Below are positions 23,100 to 34,432 of a stretch of DNA of 64,000 nt, piece after piece; position 1 is the first letter of the stretch; every line of letters starts with the position of its first letter. The stretch lies in assembly GCA_028753945.1 (NCBI GenBank), contig JAPNXP010000010.1, positions 3,475,042 to 3,539,041 on the forward strand, written 5' to 3'. Under the pieces are notes generated by a model. That model did no database searches. It saw only the letters and a program-made list of their open reading frames with translations, and was not told the DNA's origin. The DNA comes from Hexactinellida sp. DTS-2022. Taxonomy: Eukaryota > Porifera > Hexactinellida. Position numbers and translations under genes: made by a program.

Positions 23100-23470
23100 G
23101 CCAGTTCAAATTCACAACTAGAATCAATATAATTATCTCAAGTTGATTACAATAGATTTAACAGTTAACTCAAACTTAAATGTGAATATAAGAGAAATTT
23201 GTGTGTTATCCTAAAATTAGACCCCTCTCACGGTTATTGGCCATTTTCGAAGTCCCTGTGATGGGACGAAACCATTGACATATCATCCCTATGAGGTGGG
23301 GGCCTATGGACGATCAGTCTCCATACTAAGTCATGGCTTCATCTCCTAACATAATTAGAATTATTGGCGCCATTTTAGTAGGTTAGGTATATACCTCATT
23401 ATATTATTCAAGGTTAGTTTATTCTTTTCTTTTTATTCTTCATTTAAAACCTTGACGAATTAAATTGTTG
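23100..23470. other. Spacer with a partial dispersed repeat
   Basis: 23100-23220 belongs to the AAGTTGA-type dispersed repeat seen at 28640. The remainder shows no recognisable feature. Confidence 0.4.
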
Positions 23471-23472
23471 TT

Positions 23473-23738
23473 ATGCCTCATAAACGGAAGCCAGGGATTC
23501 AGGGGGGAACAGATTCAGAACTTAAGCTGACCGAAGCGTTGGGAGCGAGCCAATGAGACTCCAGAGCATACCCGACTCCGATCAGTCTGCTATACGAGAT
23601 GGAGAGTCGGAAAGTGAACGTGCTACTCGCCTCCTAACGAAGAGGGAACACCAGTCGGCCTATTTAGGCTCTCAGACTGACGAGCAAACTGCTAAGCGCC
23701 TCGATAAGAAAAAGAGGGAACGCCAGTTAGTTCTATAA
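23473..23738 (+). pseudogene. Arg/Glu-rich fragment resembling a Helitron N-terminal region
   Basis: An ATG at 23473 opens MPHKRKPGIQGGTDSE and stops at an in-frame TGA; an overlapping frame (23553-23738) continues with ERATRLLTKREHQSAYLG and TAKRLDKKKRERQ. Repeats of the type E-R-x-x-R-L-x-x-x-R-E are common ahead of the Rep/helicase of animal Helitrons. No Rep or helicase motif is present downstream, and the frame is broken, so this is at best a relic. Confidence 0.4.
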
Positions 23739-24079
23739 AGGGATAAATCTTTGAAGCGATTGATTGAAAACTGTTGGTATAAAGGGATAAAATTTTGAAG
23801 CGATTAATTGAAACTGTTGGGACTCGGGAGTTATTACTTAATTTGTTATTTCATGACGTCATGTAACCACAATGTGTAAACAGGTGTTTCACATTGGATT
23901 AACCTGTTCTATGAAATCTGGAGTCAATCTGATCTGAATTGAAGGAGTTATGCTTAAATTACCTATCTTATTTCGTCATAATCCAAAATACCGATTCAAA
24001 GACCATATGATCGTTGTCGCAGTGCAAATTACCCTGTATACAAATTTTCAGCTTTCTGGGACTCGTAATCTTTCCAATT

Positions 24080-24150
24080 AATTCTGGACAAACAAACAAA
24101 CAAACAAAACCAGAACAATTGCGCTTTTAATATATAGATAGATAGATAGA
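24080..24150 (-). mobile_element. Terminal block of a TTTGTCC-type dispersed repeat
   Basis: TGGACAAACAAACAAACAAA, then GCGCTTTTAATATATAGAT and a short TAGA tract. Complemented, it resembles the heads of the Helitron-like repeats; alternatively it is the 3' tail of a retroelement ending in a microsatellite. Confidence 0.4.
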
Positions 24151-24683
24151 TTAATAAGGTATCAATAGATCCATTGAGTCAATATATATTATAGTCACTA
24201 TTTGAGAAAAGGAACTACCATGATAGTCTCGAATCTCAGGGTTGTAAATAGATCATTTTTTAGTGTGCTTCTTCTAGTAAAAAACGTTATAGTAGGTTCC
24301 TACTATAGTTTTATACTATAAGTGCACACTATTGAATTTACCTCTGTCGGACTTCCGGCCGGCCGTACGCGATGGCCTGACTAAACCATTGGTGATAGAG
24401 ATTTAAAATTTGGACAGGAGATATAGAATTCCCTGAAGATGATCACCTCGAAGCCCAAATTCTCTATTTCGCTTTTGTTCGTCAGTTATATCGAAATTTG
24501 TATTCTGGTCCAGTGACTCTTTAATAATTCGAATTATTAATTGAAATTATAGAGGTTGTATTCTCCTAAGGATGTTCTTTCTATTTATCAACTAAAATGA
24601 ATAGGTCGCTAATCAATTCTACGTTTTATTCACGATTATTTACATAAATCAGCCATCTTCTCCATATTGTAATTACTCTATAG

Positions 24684-25444
24684 CAGGGGCCGGCAACCTT
24701 TTGAATGAAGTGTGCCAGTTTACCTATAATGTCAACATATTTATCACCTTCCGTGCCAAATATAATCCTCATAGTTCTGTCACTGGAAAATTTGTCCCAA
24801 AAATTGTCCCCGTACCAATTTTACCCAGATAATTTGGTTCGGTGGGCCAATATTCGATGGAAAATGGTCCAGGTATGAAATTTTTCGTCCCACGATGGGA
24901 CCAGTATTTCATTGAATTTTGGTCATAGGACCATTTTTCCATGGAATAATGGGAACTCGGAGCAAATTACCCGAAAGAATAGTTCCGGAGACCTAAATTA
25001 CATGAAAAAATGGTCTAAGGAACAATATTCCATGGAAAATGGTTCTAGCACCATTTATGCAGAGAATATTTGGCCTGATACTTTCTTCCTCTCATGACTG
25101 ACCTCCAACCCGACTAATCAGTTCTTTTCCAGTCGTATCTGCTTAAACCTCGTTGAAACAGTTCAGCACTTATTCTCTACTTATTACTAATTCCATCCCA
25201 TGGTGGGGAAAAATTTTTCAGGAAGTGACAATTTATCCATGATAATCTTTGTCCATCCGTCTTATGTATTTAATGACAAGTAATAACACTTTTTGGAGTT
25301 AAAACTAATGTGTCAGGTTGGCAAAAAACAGAGAAAACTGAAAATCGTCGACAAGGAAGAGTTTGAGTAAAATCACTTAGCGTGCCGTGGAGAAATACTT
25401 CGCGTGCCATAAGTGGCACGCGTGCCTAGGGTTGCCGACCCCTG
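24684..25444. mobile_element. hAT MITE, 761 bp, CAGGGGTCGGCAAC family copy 2
   Basis: Left CAGGGGCCGGCAACC and right GGGTTGCCGACCCCTG are inverted termini with identical CTCTATAG octamers at 24676-24683 and 25445-25452. The body is the same as the copy at 16439-17228. The intact duplication suggests a fairly recent insertion. Confidence 0.95.
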
Positions 25445-25744
25445 CTCTATAGTATACTCAATACAATAGAACATATTACATAAGCCTACTATCTAGGATA
25501 ATGACTGTTATTGATTGGTTTGTAAGTGAATATGTGTTTCATACAAGTGCAATTGAAACACTTGGAAGTTGGAATATTTTACAAGTTGATGATGATGTCA
25601 ATTTATTATTCAAGATAGTAACGTAAATACTAGCACGTATTCCTAATTTCTATTTGTAATAATTAATCTTTAATTAATTTAATTAAACATTTGAAGTTTC
25701 ACAATTCAAACATTAATTAAATTTTATTACATTAAGATGAAATG

Positions 25745-25825
25745 TAATTTGAATATTGAAATTCTAGTTAAATTAAACATTGGGGAAGTGTAATCAGAAG
25801 GAGCACACTCCCATCCCGTCTGTGA
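25745..25825. repeat. Dispersed repeat end, CTCCCATCCC..CTGTGAGGG
   Basis: AAATGTAATTTGAATATTGAAATTC, GGAGCACACTCCCATCCC and TCTGTGAGGGTTTTT recur at 39280-39377. The family is unknown. Confidence 0.6.
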
Positions 25826-25837
25826 GGGTTTTTTTTT

Positions 25838-26360
25838 TTTCTCAAATCAAATCAAATCAAATCATTTTAGATTTAAAATTATTTCAAATCAAATCATTTC
25901 AAATCATTTAAGATTTCAAATCATTTCAAATCAAATCAAATCAAATATTTGAAATTTCAAATAATTTCAAATCAAATCAAATCAAATATTTGAAATATTT
26001 CAAACTTTTAAATCATTTCTGAATCACTGTCAAAACGTATAGAAATTTAGAAAATGATCTTATATATTTGAAATTGAATTGAAAATGACGTGAAATTATA
26101 CTAAAGCGATTTGGAAACGATTTGAAAATGATTTACCCAATATTATTTGAAAATGATCTGAAAATGATTTGAAAATGATTTGGAATAATTTCAAATCAAA
26201 TCAAATCAAATCATTTGAGAATTCAAATATTTTCAAATCAAATCAAATCAAATCATTTGAGGATTCAAATAATTTCAAATCAAATCAAATCAAATCATTT
26301 GAGAATTCAAATTCTCTTAAATCAAATCAAATATTTGAAATATTTGATTTGATTTACAAC
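25838..26360. repeat. AAATC pentanucleotide microsatellite, degenerate
   Basis: Long runs of AAATCAAATC and its variants CATTTGAAATT alternate over about 520 bp, partly with inverted phase (GATTTGA near 26340). Confidence 0.9.
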
Positions 26361-26544
26361 ACTGGTCTCGATGCTAAAATTCCCAAGCTAACTAATCAAA
26401 TCTATCCTTAGAAATATATTTTACCAAATGAGTGATTAGCCCAGTACTGAGCAGGTCTGCCAGCTGCTGGACGTCCTGTAACTGCAGGGATCCGACGAGG
26501 CCTCAAAATACCTGGAGCAGATACAGAAGTCGGTAAGACACTCG

Positions 26545-26785
26545 TAGACAACAACAAACAACAACAACAACAACAACAACAACACAATTAAAACAACAAG
26601 ATAGGAGAGAGTGCACTGCGCTTAGTTATATTATTTTTGTAAGCTATGTTGTATCGTATTTTGAGGCACTATTGCCTCAAATACGATACAACAGCACTCT
26701 TAATTGGTACCTAACATATAATTTTGTATTGTTCGTTTGTTTGTGTATTTATTTATTTGTTGTTGTTGTTGTTAGGTATACGGCT
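26545..26785. repeat. AAC microsatellite and mirror GTT tract around a perfect hairpin
   Basis: A CAACAACAA tract (26545-26600) faces a TTGTTGTTGTTG tract (26755-26775). Between them 26648-26694 holds a near-perfect inverted repeat: GTTGTATCGTATTTTGAGGC and GCCTCAAATACGATACAAC around a CACTATT loop. The whole looks like one palindromic unit. Confidence 0.75.
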
Positions 26786-26835
26786 GGGAGATAGCAGATG
26801 TTCTCCTAAACTGAACAGAAATGAACACTCATCCG

Positions 26836-28060
26836 TAATCTACGTTATATAAGGCACCAACTTTGTGAAACTGGACCATGGATTAAAGGAAGGCTATTGA
26901 TAAATAGGTTATTTATCGTTATCTAAATAATTAGTAGTGATAGACCTCATAAATGTTCATTAACTATATAGGAACATGGTATCAAAGTATACATAGCACC
27001 CTTCAGAATTGAGCTATGTCATCATTTGATCACGTAATCGCTATTTTGGTGGATATTATCGTGTTTTTATAGCCTGCTTTAACATAGTTAGCGCTATATA
27101 AATGTTCTAAATTGGAACATGAGGCTGTACATAACTAGTTGAATGAAATATATCGAAATTATAAATGGAATGTGACACATTCCTCGGTTGCCAGGGAAAT
27201 GCAATTTTATTAAAATGAGCTATAACTCAAAAACTGTCGATTTTATGTAAACTATGCTAGTACTGATCTATCCGCAATAGGTAACTTCCTATTCATTGAT
27301 AATACATTCTCTAGGCCTAACTTCAATAATTTTTGAGATAATGAGTGTATTACCTCATAAGGAATTAAGTGCTAATTATCCTATTATCTCAAAAATTAAT
27401 GTAGTTAGGCCTAGAAAATGTATTATCAATGAATAGGAAGTTACCAATTGCGGATAGATCATTACTAGCATAGTTTACATAAAATAGATAGTTTTTGAGT
27501 TATGGCTCATTTTAAGAAATATGCATTTCCCTGGCAACCGAGGAATGTCTTAACATTCCATTTATAATTTCGATATATTTCATTCAACGAGTTATGGACT
27601 TCCTCATGTTCAATTTTGAACATTTATAACGCATTTAACTATGTTAAAAGCAGGGTATAAAAACACGATAATTCCAACGAAAAATTGCGATTACGTAATC
27701 AAACGGTGATATATCACAATTCTAAAGGTTGTTACATATGCCTTGATATCATGTCCCTAACTTTCTATATAATTATAATATATTTCTCAGGTCTGCCATT
27801 ACTAACTATTGAGATAAAGATATGTCAGCTAATAATTAATCAATGGCCATTGCCGGCGCCACGTATTATGAGGTGTGGGTGTAGTGGGTGTCCACTGTAT
27901 AGTCTAGTGGGTGTCACTGTACAAGCACCGCTTCATTTCCTTGAGGCAGTGGGTGTCCGGACACCCAGGACACCCCGGGTTGCGCCGGCCCTGTTGGCCT
28001 TTAAGTAATCCATGGTTCGGACTTCGGAGTAGTAGTAAGGCCTTATATAACGAAGGTCAC
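26836..28060. mobile_element. Giant foldback element, copy 1
   Basis: Two arms of about 500 bp are mutual reverse complements around a centre near 27345. Landmarks from outside in are CTACGTTATATAAGGC, GACCATGGATTAA, AACATGGTATCAA, TTGATCACGTAATCGCTATTT, GAACATGAGG, GGAATGTGACACATTCC, TTGCCAGGGAAATGCA and TAGGCCTAACTTCAATAA. The right outer end reads GGCCTTATATAACGAAGGTC. The right arm carries a hAT MITE at 27848-27991. No coding capacity. Confidence 0.85.
27848..27991. mobile_element. hAT MITE in foldback copy 1
   Basis: Left CATTGCCGGCGCCAC and right GTTGCGCCGGCCCTG are inverted termini; the interior has repeated GTGGGTGTC words. Comparison with foldback copies 3 and 5, where ATCAATGGCCTTTAAG is continuous, shows the exact insertion point; the duplicated bases are about TGGCC. 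Confidence 0.7.
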
Positions 28061-28285
28061 GGAATATAGCTTGTATCTCTCTAGGCTCTCAAAGATTCGC
28101 TCCTGAATAACATCCTACTTATGCCCAGTGCATCAAAAACTATAATAACAAAGGTTAGATTCCTTGTATCCCTTCCCGTTGCCATGAAATTTGGGCTCTT
28201 AGTTAATTAAACTCTGTTCTGTGGAGGGCTCATTATTCTTCCAATTCCGAATTACATCCGAAGAGGATACGGAAGGAAAACAAAA

Positions 28286-28387
28286 TTGCATCCTGTGCCG
28301 ACGCATGTTCCTTTGGTGGCACTATATTTTGTTGGTGGTTTATTGATAGTGCCTCCAAAGGATCATGCTGTCGGCACAGGCTGCAAT
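28286..28387. repeat. Short inverted repeat, arms about 42 bp
   Basis: TTGCATCCTGTGCCGACGCA at 28286 with CTTTGGTGGCACTAT mirrors ATAGTGCCTCCAAAG and TGCTGTCGGCACAGG at 28346-28381. It would fold into a strong hairpin with an 18-nt loop. Confidence 0.8.
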
Positions 28388-28639
28388 CTTGGATTTTTTT
28401 TCGCCAAGTCATCAACGAATCATGGTGTCAAGAACCATTTGTTAATTGGTCCCAGTCACAAGGAACGGTAGATAAATTAGATATTTGTTTTTATCATAAA
28501 CCATCTTAAGTTTAATGCCATTCATTCATTATGTATTGATAATAAATTATATTATTAGTTATTTATTTTAGCAATGTTTTCCACGGTGAGTTGAGTAAAG
28601 TCAACAAATTTCTTATACTAAATTACTTTATTTTAGTTA

Positions 28640-29150
28640 ATCCATTGTATAGTAATACTAGAATTAAATAGAAACCAGCTGGAATTTATATGCTAAATCA
28701 ATATATTTATCGCAAGTTGAAACAATAAAGTAAGATTTAACAAGTTAAATCAATATAATTATTACAAGTTGAAACAATGGAATTAGATTTCACAGTTTTA
28801 CTGAAATTGAAGTGTGAGTAAACAAAGAAATTTCAGCCCCAAATTATGGCATGAATTAAACCCTTTTTAAAAATTTGTCCTCTTCCAATTGACGCAAAAT
28901 TTATGGTGAATCCAATGGTGAAATAAAAATTGGGGGTTTAGTATAACATTTTTTGAGTTATGGACGAGAAAAAATTAGAAATGTGTAAAAAATGTGTCCA
29001 AAATTTGGTTTTCAGAAATCGTAACCTCAGGTGCAAATTAGACGGTAACACCGCACCTGCATGCCAAGTTTCAAGACTTAATCTACAAAGGTGTGGCCAG
29101 GGATTAGAACTGGGCCACTATACTATAGGATAGTCGGCACAGTAATAAAT
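28640..29150. repeat. Dispersed repeat, AAGTTGAAACAAT type
   Basis: The longest copy of the family seen at 20040, 23100 and 57990: ATCAATATAATTATTACAAG, then GAAGTGTGAGTA, TATGGCATGAATTAAA, GAATCCAATGGTGAAATAA. It ends ACTGGGCCACTATACTATAG with GTCGGCACAGTA; the same edge occurs at 63578-63612. Class unknown. Confidence 0.6.
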
Positions 29151-29159
29151 TTAAGCATA

Positions 29160-30247
29160 AATTAGGTATTATCAATGAATAGGAAGTTACATATTCAGGA
29201 TAGATCAGAACTAGCCCAGTTTACATAAAATTGATAGTCCTGAGTTATGGTTTATTTTAAGAAAATATACATATCCCTGCCAACCGAGGAATGTGTTAAA
29301 ATTCGATTTATAATTTCAAAATATTTCATTTAACTAGTTCTGGGCATCATCATGTTCCAATCTTGAACATTTATAACGCGTTAACTATGGTAAAAGCAGG
29401 TTATTAAAACACGATATTTCACACCCAAAATAGCGATTAAGACATTAAGTAATCATATGGTCAAATAGCACAATTCTGAAGAATGCTATGTATACCTTGA
29501 AACCATGTTCCTATATATTTATAGTACATTTATGACGTCTATCATTGCTGGTTATGGAGATAAATTTAAACAACCTATTTATCAATAGACTTTAAGTAAT
29601 ACATGGTCTAGAAAGATATACTCAGTGGCAGCGGCGGCGCCAATACATTTTCTAGGCCTAACTACATTAATTTTTGAGATAATGAGATTATTAGCACTTA
29701 ATTCTTTATATGGTAATAATCTCATTATCTCAAAGATTATTCAAGTTAGGCCTAGAAAATGTACTATCAATGAATAGGAAGTTACCAATTGCGGAAAGAT
29801 CATTACTAGCATAGTTTACATAAAATAGATAGTTTTTGAGTTATGGCTCATTTTAAGAAATATGCATTTCCCTGGCAACCGAGGAATGTGTCAACATTCC
29901 ATTTTTTTCGATATATTTCATTCAACTAGTTATGGACATCCTCATGTTCCAATTTTGAACATTTATAAAGCGTTAAACTATGTTAAAAGCTGGCTATAAA
30001 AACACGATAATTCCAACGAAAAATTGCGATTACGTAATCAAATGGTGATATATCACAATTCTAAAGGGTGTTATGTATGCCTTGATATCGTGTTCCTAAC
30101 TTCCTATACAATTATAATGCATTTCTCAGGTCTGTCATTACTAGCTATTGAGATAAAAATAAGTTAGCTAATAATCAATGGCCTTTAAGTAATCCATGGT
30201 CCAGGAAAATCTACTCAGTAGTAAGGCCTTATATAACGAAGGTCACT
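29160..30247. mobile_element. Giant foldback element, copy 2 (one and a half units)
   Basis: 29160-29610 matches only the right arm of the family (TATTATCAATGAATAGGAAG to TTTAAGTAATACATGG). From 29640 a centre and a second right arm follow, ending GGCCTTATATAACGAAGGTC at 30243. The piece CAGTGGCAGCGGCGGCGCC at 29624-29643 between them looks like part of a hAT end. Confidence 0.75.
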
Positions 30248-31400
30248 GTCCCTCTGAGGTTTGTGTTCATTTAATTACCGTATTTACTAGAATAGTAACC
30301 TAGGCGATTTTTCGCCGTATTGGGACCAAAGATTTTAATGAATAAGCATGTACTGGAAAATTGGGCCACGAAATATTGGTCATAAGACCATTTTTTCCAT
30401 GGAACTTTGGTCCCCAGGACCAATATTTCGGGGGAAATTGGTCGCCCGAACCAAAATTCCATGGAACGAAATAGAACTTGAAATCTGGGGTATATCTTCC
30501 TTGACAGTTGCTCGCTATCCTCGCATTATTTCTTTTTCAACATATCTGGATCCGGTAGTGCTGGATGTATCAAATTGAATTGAATTGAATCAATTTAATT
30601 GTGACAAGTTATCGACATTGAGTTTGTGGATATCTTGGTGCAACTTCAGTAATAAACACCACCTAGATTTAGTCGAATTAGGCTAAAACGCTATATGGAC
30701 ACGTCTAGAACTCGCTAAATGATGAAGATAGACCAAAAGAAACCCAAAATCGGACAATAATTGACAAAGTTACGGCCAAAATCAGTTATAAGCCAAATCC
30801 TATGGAGAAAATTGATAACATCACAGAAACCTTTTATAGTGTAAACAATGCTATTACAGTAGTTTCTCTTGTGCATACTAGCTAAATTTGACTATTACAG
30901 AACACATCTTATATGTGTCAATTTCTACTCTCTATTTTTAACTTTTCAAATTTCTGAAGATATCAATTTGTTGACAATCATATCCTAATTAAATGCCTAC
31001 AACATTACTAGATATTTGAAATCAATTTTTATTTGCACCATCATCACTAGTTCGACTACCTTTATAATAATAAGAATATTGATCACTTACCAAAAGTGAC
31101 TTCGACAAATAAATAGTACAATTATTTGGTGGGGGTACGCTACCTACACGTAACAATTAAATTAAAAGTTAATTGAGGTAAGAAGCAAGCTAATCGTCTG
31201 TAATTAATAACTGTTGGAGCTGCTAATGGCGTACTATCGTACATATGGATAAAATATACAAATTCCATATATTGGTATGCGCTGTCATATTGTGCTCAAC
31301 CCTCTTGGAAGCGTTAAGTAAGCTACAATTGTACATTGAAAATTAGAAATGCATTTCTCATGTAATACTTTGAGATGAATCAACTGCATTACATTTTAAT
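30248..31400. other. Spacer with a fragment of a hAT-MITE body
   Basis: 30340-30480 repeats words of the 16439/24684 hAT body (TTGGTCATAAGACCATTTTT, CCATGGAA, CCAATATTTC) but lacks both termini. The remainder has no recognisable feature. Confidence 0.45.
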
Positions 31401-31460
31401 TGTCTCTAATAGTCCACTTTCTAATACTCATGTTCTCTACTGGTCCACTTCTATAATTTT
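31401..31460. mobile_element. Mariner-like terminus, partial
   Basis: TGTCTCTAATAGTCCACTTTCT and CTCTACTGGTCCACTTC are tandem variants of the TCTCTAATAGTCCACC end. The complementary end GTGGACTATTAGAGAGACAATACAGTA is at 31946-31972, so 31401-31972 may be one element interrupted by the Tigger-like MITE. Confidence 0.55.
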
Positions 31461-31559
31461 GCTTTGCTCATCGTGTTTATATGAATTTAGTGAGTGTATG
31501 TATATGCGAAATTATATTTGAATGTACTAATACTCTGACAATACCGTATATTAGTTATA

Positions 31560-31859
31560 CAGTACACCCTCCCTAATCCGAACAGAGGTGTTCCGATTAA
31601 AAAAATCTTCTGTTCCGATTAGTGAATTCGTTCGGATTAGTGAAGTAATGCATTTTCTATGGGCATCTATAAATGAGAATCTCGATAATCCGAACCAAAC
31701 TAGTACAAACCTTGTTAATTCGCAATAAACATCTTTTGATCTCCTTAAAATACTTGCCTGAGACATATTTTTTATACTTCCATTGCCATTTACGATTTTT
31801 CCCACATTTATTAGAATAATATTTTGGTTTCTCCTGTTCGGATTAGCGAGGGTGTACTG
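31560..31859. mobile_element. Tigger-like MITE, 300 bp
   Basis: Left CAGTACACCCTCCCTAATCC and right GGATTAGCGAGGGTGTACTG are inverted termini flanked by TA on both sides. Internal CTAATCGGAACAG-type words match the MITE at 7276-7524. Confidence 0.9.
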
Positions 31860-32344
31860 TATTACCTTTGATGTTACTTAATTAAGACTAAATTCTTCAT
31901 TAGTCCATGTTCTCTAATAGTCCACCTGTGTCGTTTTCCCACTGGTGGACTATTAGAGAGACAATACAGTACTGAAGTAAATAACTACTCTAGACAGTTG
32001 AGTTATACGCAGTATTTCACATAGCCTTTGCAAATCTGCTCACCTCTGGGTTCGCAAATTAAACTATTTCTTACCTAAACAATACTAAAATCCCTATTTA
32101 CCTAGCTGAAGCTGAATGGATATGGGAACGATAACAAATTTGAAGTTTATATATATTGCACCCGGAATCCCAGATGAAAGCCTGATAATATGATATAAAT
32201 ATATATATATATTCTATTCTGTACTCACCCACCCTGTTTGCACTTGAATTGATATATAACTAGACAATTGTTGTAATTAATATTTTATTGATAAATTAAC
32301 ACATAATATATATACATATTTACAAATTCCCAACACACAATTAA

Positions 32345-33180
32345 CTGGTTACGGGATTATGGCCTTTTAGCTCGTGCAATGCAATGCAAATGTGGGGAGG
32401 AAATGTATGAGGGTGCCTACGCCAACTCCAAGGATGGTTACAATTGGAAATGTCGCGCATGCAAGAGTTCCTGTTCAATCCGTTTTGGTTCCTTCTTTCA
32501 TCCTTCCAAACTCTCGCTTACTTCGCTTCTCCAATTAATGTATCTCTGGTGTGAGGACATTCAGTCACACGCTATTATGGAGTAGCAGTTGCAGTGGGCA
32601 CCAGCTACTGTTGTTGATTGGAAGAACTTTATGAGGGATATCTGTGTTGAAGAGATCATACAAGATGCTGAACCCTTAGGGTTGTCCCGGAATTATCGTG
32701 GAGATTGATGAATCCAAGTTCGGCAAACGTAAATACAACCGCGGAAGATTAGTGTGGGTACTTGGGTTTTTGGAATAGTCGAGAGAGATTCAGGCCGAAT
32801 GGTTATGTTATGTGTACCAGATAGATCTGCTGCAACTCTGCTACCCCTTATCCAGCATTACGTCCTACCTGGCTCCGTTGTATACTCAGATGAGTAGGCC
32901 GCATACAATATCTTGGCTCATACACCCCAGTACACGCATCACACTGTGAACCATAGTGAGAACTTCGTGAATCCAACTACTGGTGTGCATACTCAAGGAA
33001 TTGAAGGTAGCTGGAACATTGTTAAGAAAAGAATGAGAAGAGGATCAACTACTAATCCTGATGAACTGTTGGAAACACATCTGGCTGAGGGTTGTTGGAG
33101 GAGGAGAAACAAGGATAACATCTTTAACAACATCATAAAAGGGATCCGAAACTTATATCCATTTTTTTACTCAGTATCTA
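32345..33180 (+). pseudogene. Merlin (ISXO2/IS1595-like) transposase, broken
   Basis: The N-terminus reads CKCGEEM..DGYNWKCRACKS, a zinc-ribbon style head, then SIRFGSFFHPSKLSLTSLL. In a shifted frame follow VEIDESKFGKRKYNRGR (first catalytic Asp), then after a further shift FGIVERDSGRMVML and VPDRSAATLLPLIQ. Next comes VYSDE at 32885-32899, followed by a TAG where Trp is usual. TVNHSENFVNPTTGVHTQGI and EGSWNIVKKRMRRG follow. The order matches Merlin/IS1016-type DDE transposases. At least two frameshifts and two stops (after HAIME and after YSDE) make it non-functional. I could not identify its terminal repeats. Confidence 0.85.
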
Positions 33181-33183
33181 AAC

Positions 33184-33520
33184 GATTATATATATATTAT
33201 TAAAAGTCAAGTGATGTGAGGTTGCTTGTTTGTTTGTCGGGTTGTATTAAAGTGATGGGGAAATTGAAACAGCATTTTAAATTGAAACAAACTTCAAAAT
33301 CTCCTAATAGGTACATAATTATGCTGATTACGACTACCGCATTTTCAAATTTAAAATACCTATGTATATTTATGTTGTTGTTTACAAAAATAGGGAAGCA
33401 AATTACGGAAAATAAAATAAAAACCCAAACTTCAGCTTGCATCGTGAATACAGGTAGACAAGCCTAAACGATGGAAAATGGTAAAGGGGATGTATATTAC
33501 GTCCCTTTCTACTTACTCCA
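33184..33520 (+). mobile_element. Helitron-like repeat, left part, split by the Transib element
   Basis: TATATATTATTAAAAGTCAAG, GTTTGTTTGTCGGG and TTGTATTAAAGTGATGGGGA match the head of the 21284 repeat. The right part resumes at 36518 with GAGTGAGGAGTAAAGC, like TAGTGAGGAGTAAGGC at 21640. The Transib element therefore landed inside an existing copy. Confidence 0.6.
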
Positions 33521-34136
33521 CACAGTGGGCAAGTGGAAATGGAGCATTTTTCGACCACCTCAGATTGACTCTAAATTAATGCCATTGTTTTCAGCATAAA
33601 TGAAAACCTAAAAATCCAATTTATTGTGCTGACAAATATTCTTGATCAAGAGTTATGTATAATGAGATCATCATGTTACAACAATTCTAAAAAAAGATAT
33701 TTTTTGGTTTCAGAACTGCAATATCAAAGTCGATCAAATTATATAATGTTGATGAAATATTCAAGTTAGCTTTATCACGACGTTTCATACTCATTGGCAT
33801 TTATTGAAATCAATATACATGAATGCATTATATCTTTTATATAATCTAAAATTATCATACATTCCGACTAAAATTTTATGATTCGGACGCATTTAATAAT
33901 TTTCAATATTGTTCTTGGACTTTTGAGAGCAATCAGGAGCAATTCGTTTTTACATTTAAAATGAAAGGTTATGATGATATCTTCAAATTAAAAAGTAATC
34001 TAGATGCGCGAAAAGGCGCGATTGGGGTCATCTATTGACTTTAAACCATGGAAAATATTACATTTTTAATTAAGGAATAATAAATTTTATACAAAATAAT
34101 TTATTAATTAAGTACATAATATATTTAGCAGTTAAA

Positions 34137-34408
34137 ATGAATAACAAAGATGCCCTCGACTTCCTCAGTTGTAAATCAACTATTAAAGATGCAACTGAGC
34201 ATTCATTGATTGGTTTCAACTTTCCCAAAGTGAAGAAAATTTGATATATAGGAAATTTCGAAACCTCACATCCGAGAGAAGCACTTTCAGGAAAAACAGC
34301 GATGTATCTTCATGGGAAGACATGCTATTTTATTCAAGATCTGTACAAAATCCTTCAAAGAAAAGAATTTCGGAAGATAAAACTATTTTTGTAGCCGAAA
34401 TCTCGAAA
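34137..34408 (+). pseudogene. Broken N-terminal portion of the Transib transposase
   Basis: An ATG at 34137 opens a short frame (MNNKDALDFLSCKST) that ends at a TGA near 34243. An overlapping frame carries NLIYRKFRNLTSERS and continues to EISK before a TAA at 34409, in the same frame as the main ORF. The minus-strand relative at 62060-62510 has recognisably parallel sequence (KKRRFSSDADTKNF against KKRISEDKTIF), so this is real N-terminal protein now cut by a frameshift and a stop, unless splicing removes them. Confidence 0.6.
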
Positions 34409-34432
34409 TAATTTATTAAACCGCTCTCCCAG

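Noticed and set aside
25838..26411. 80-codon frame of SNQIKSFE repeats
   Set aside because: Direct translation of the AAATC microsatellite.
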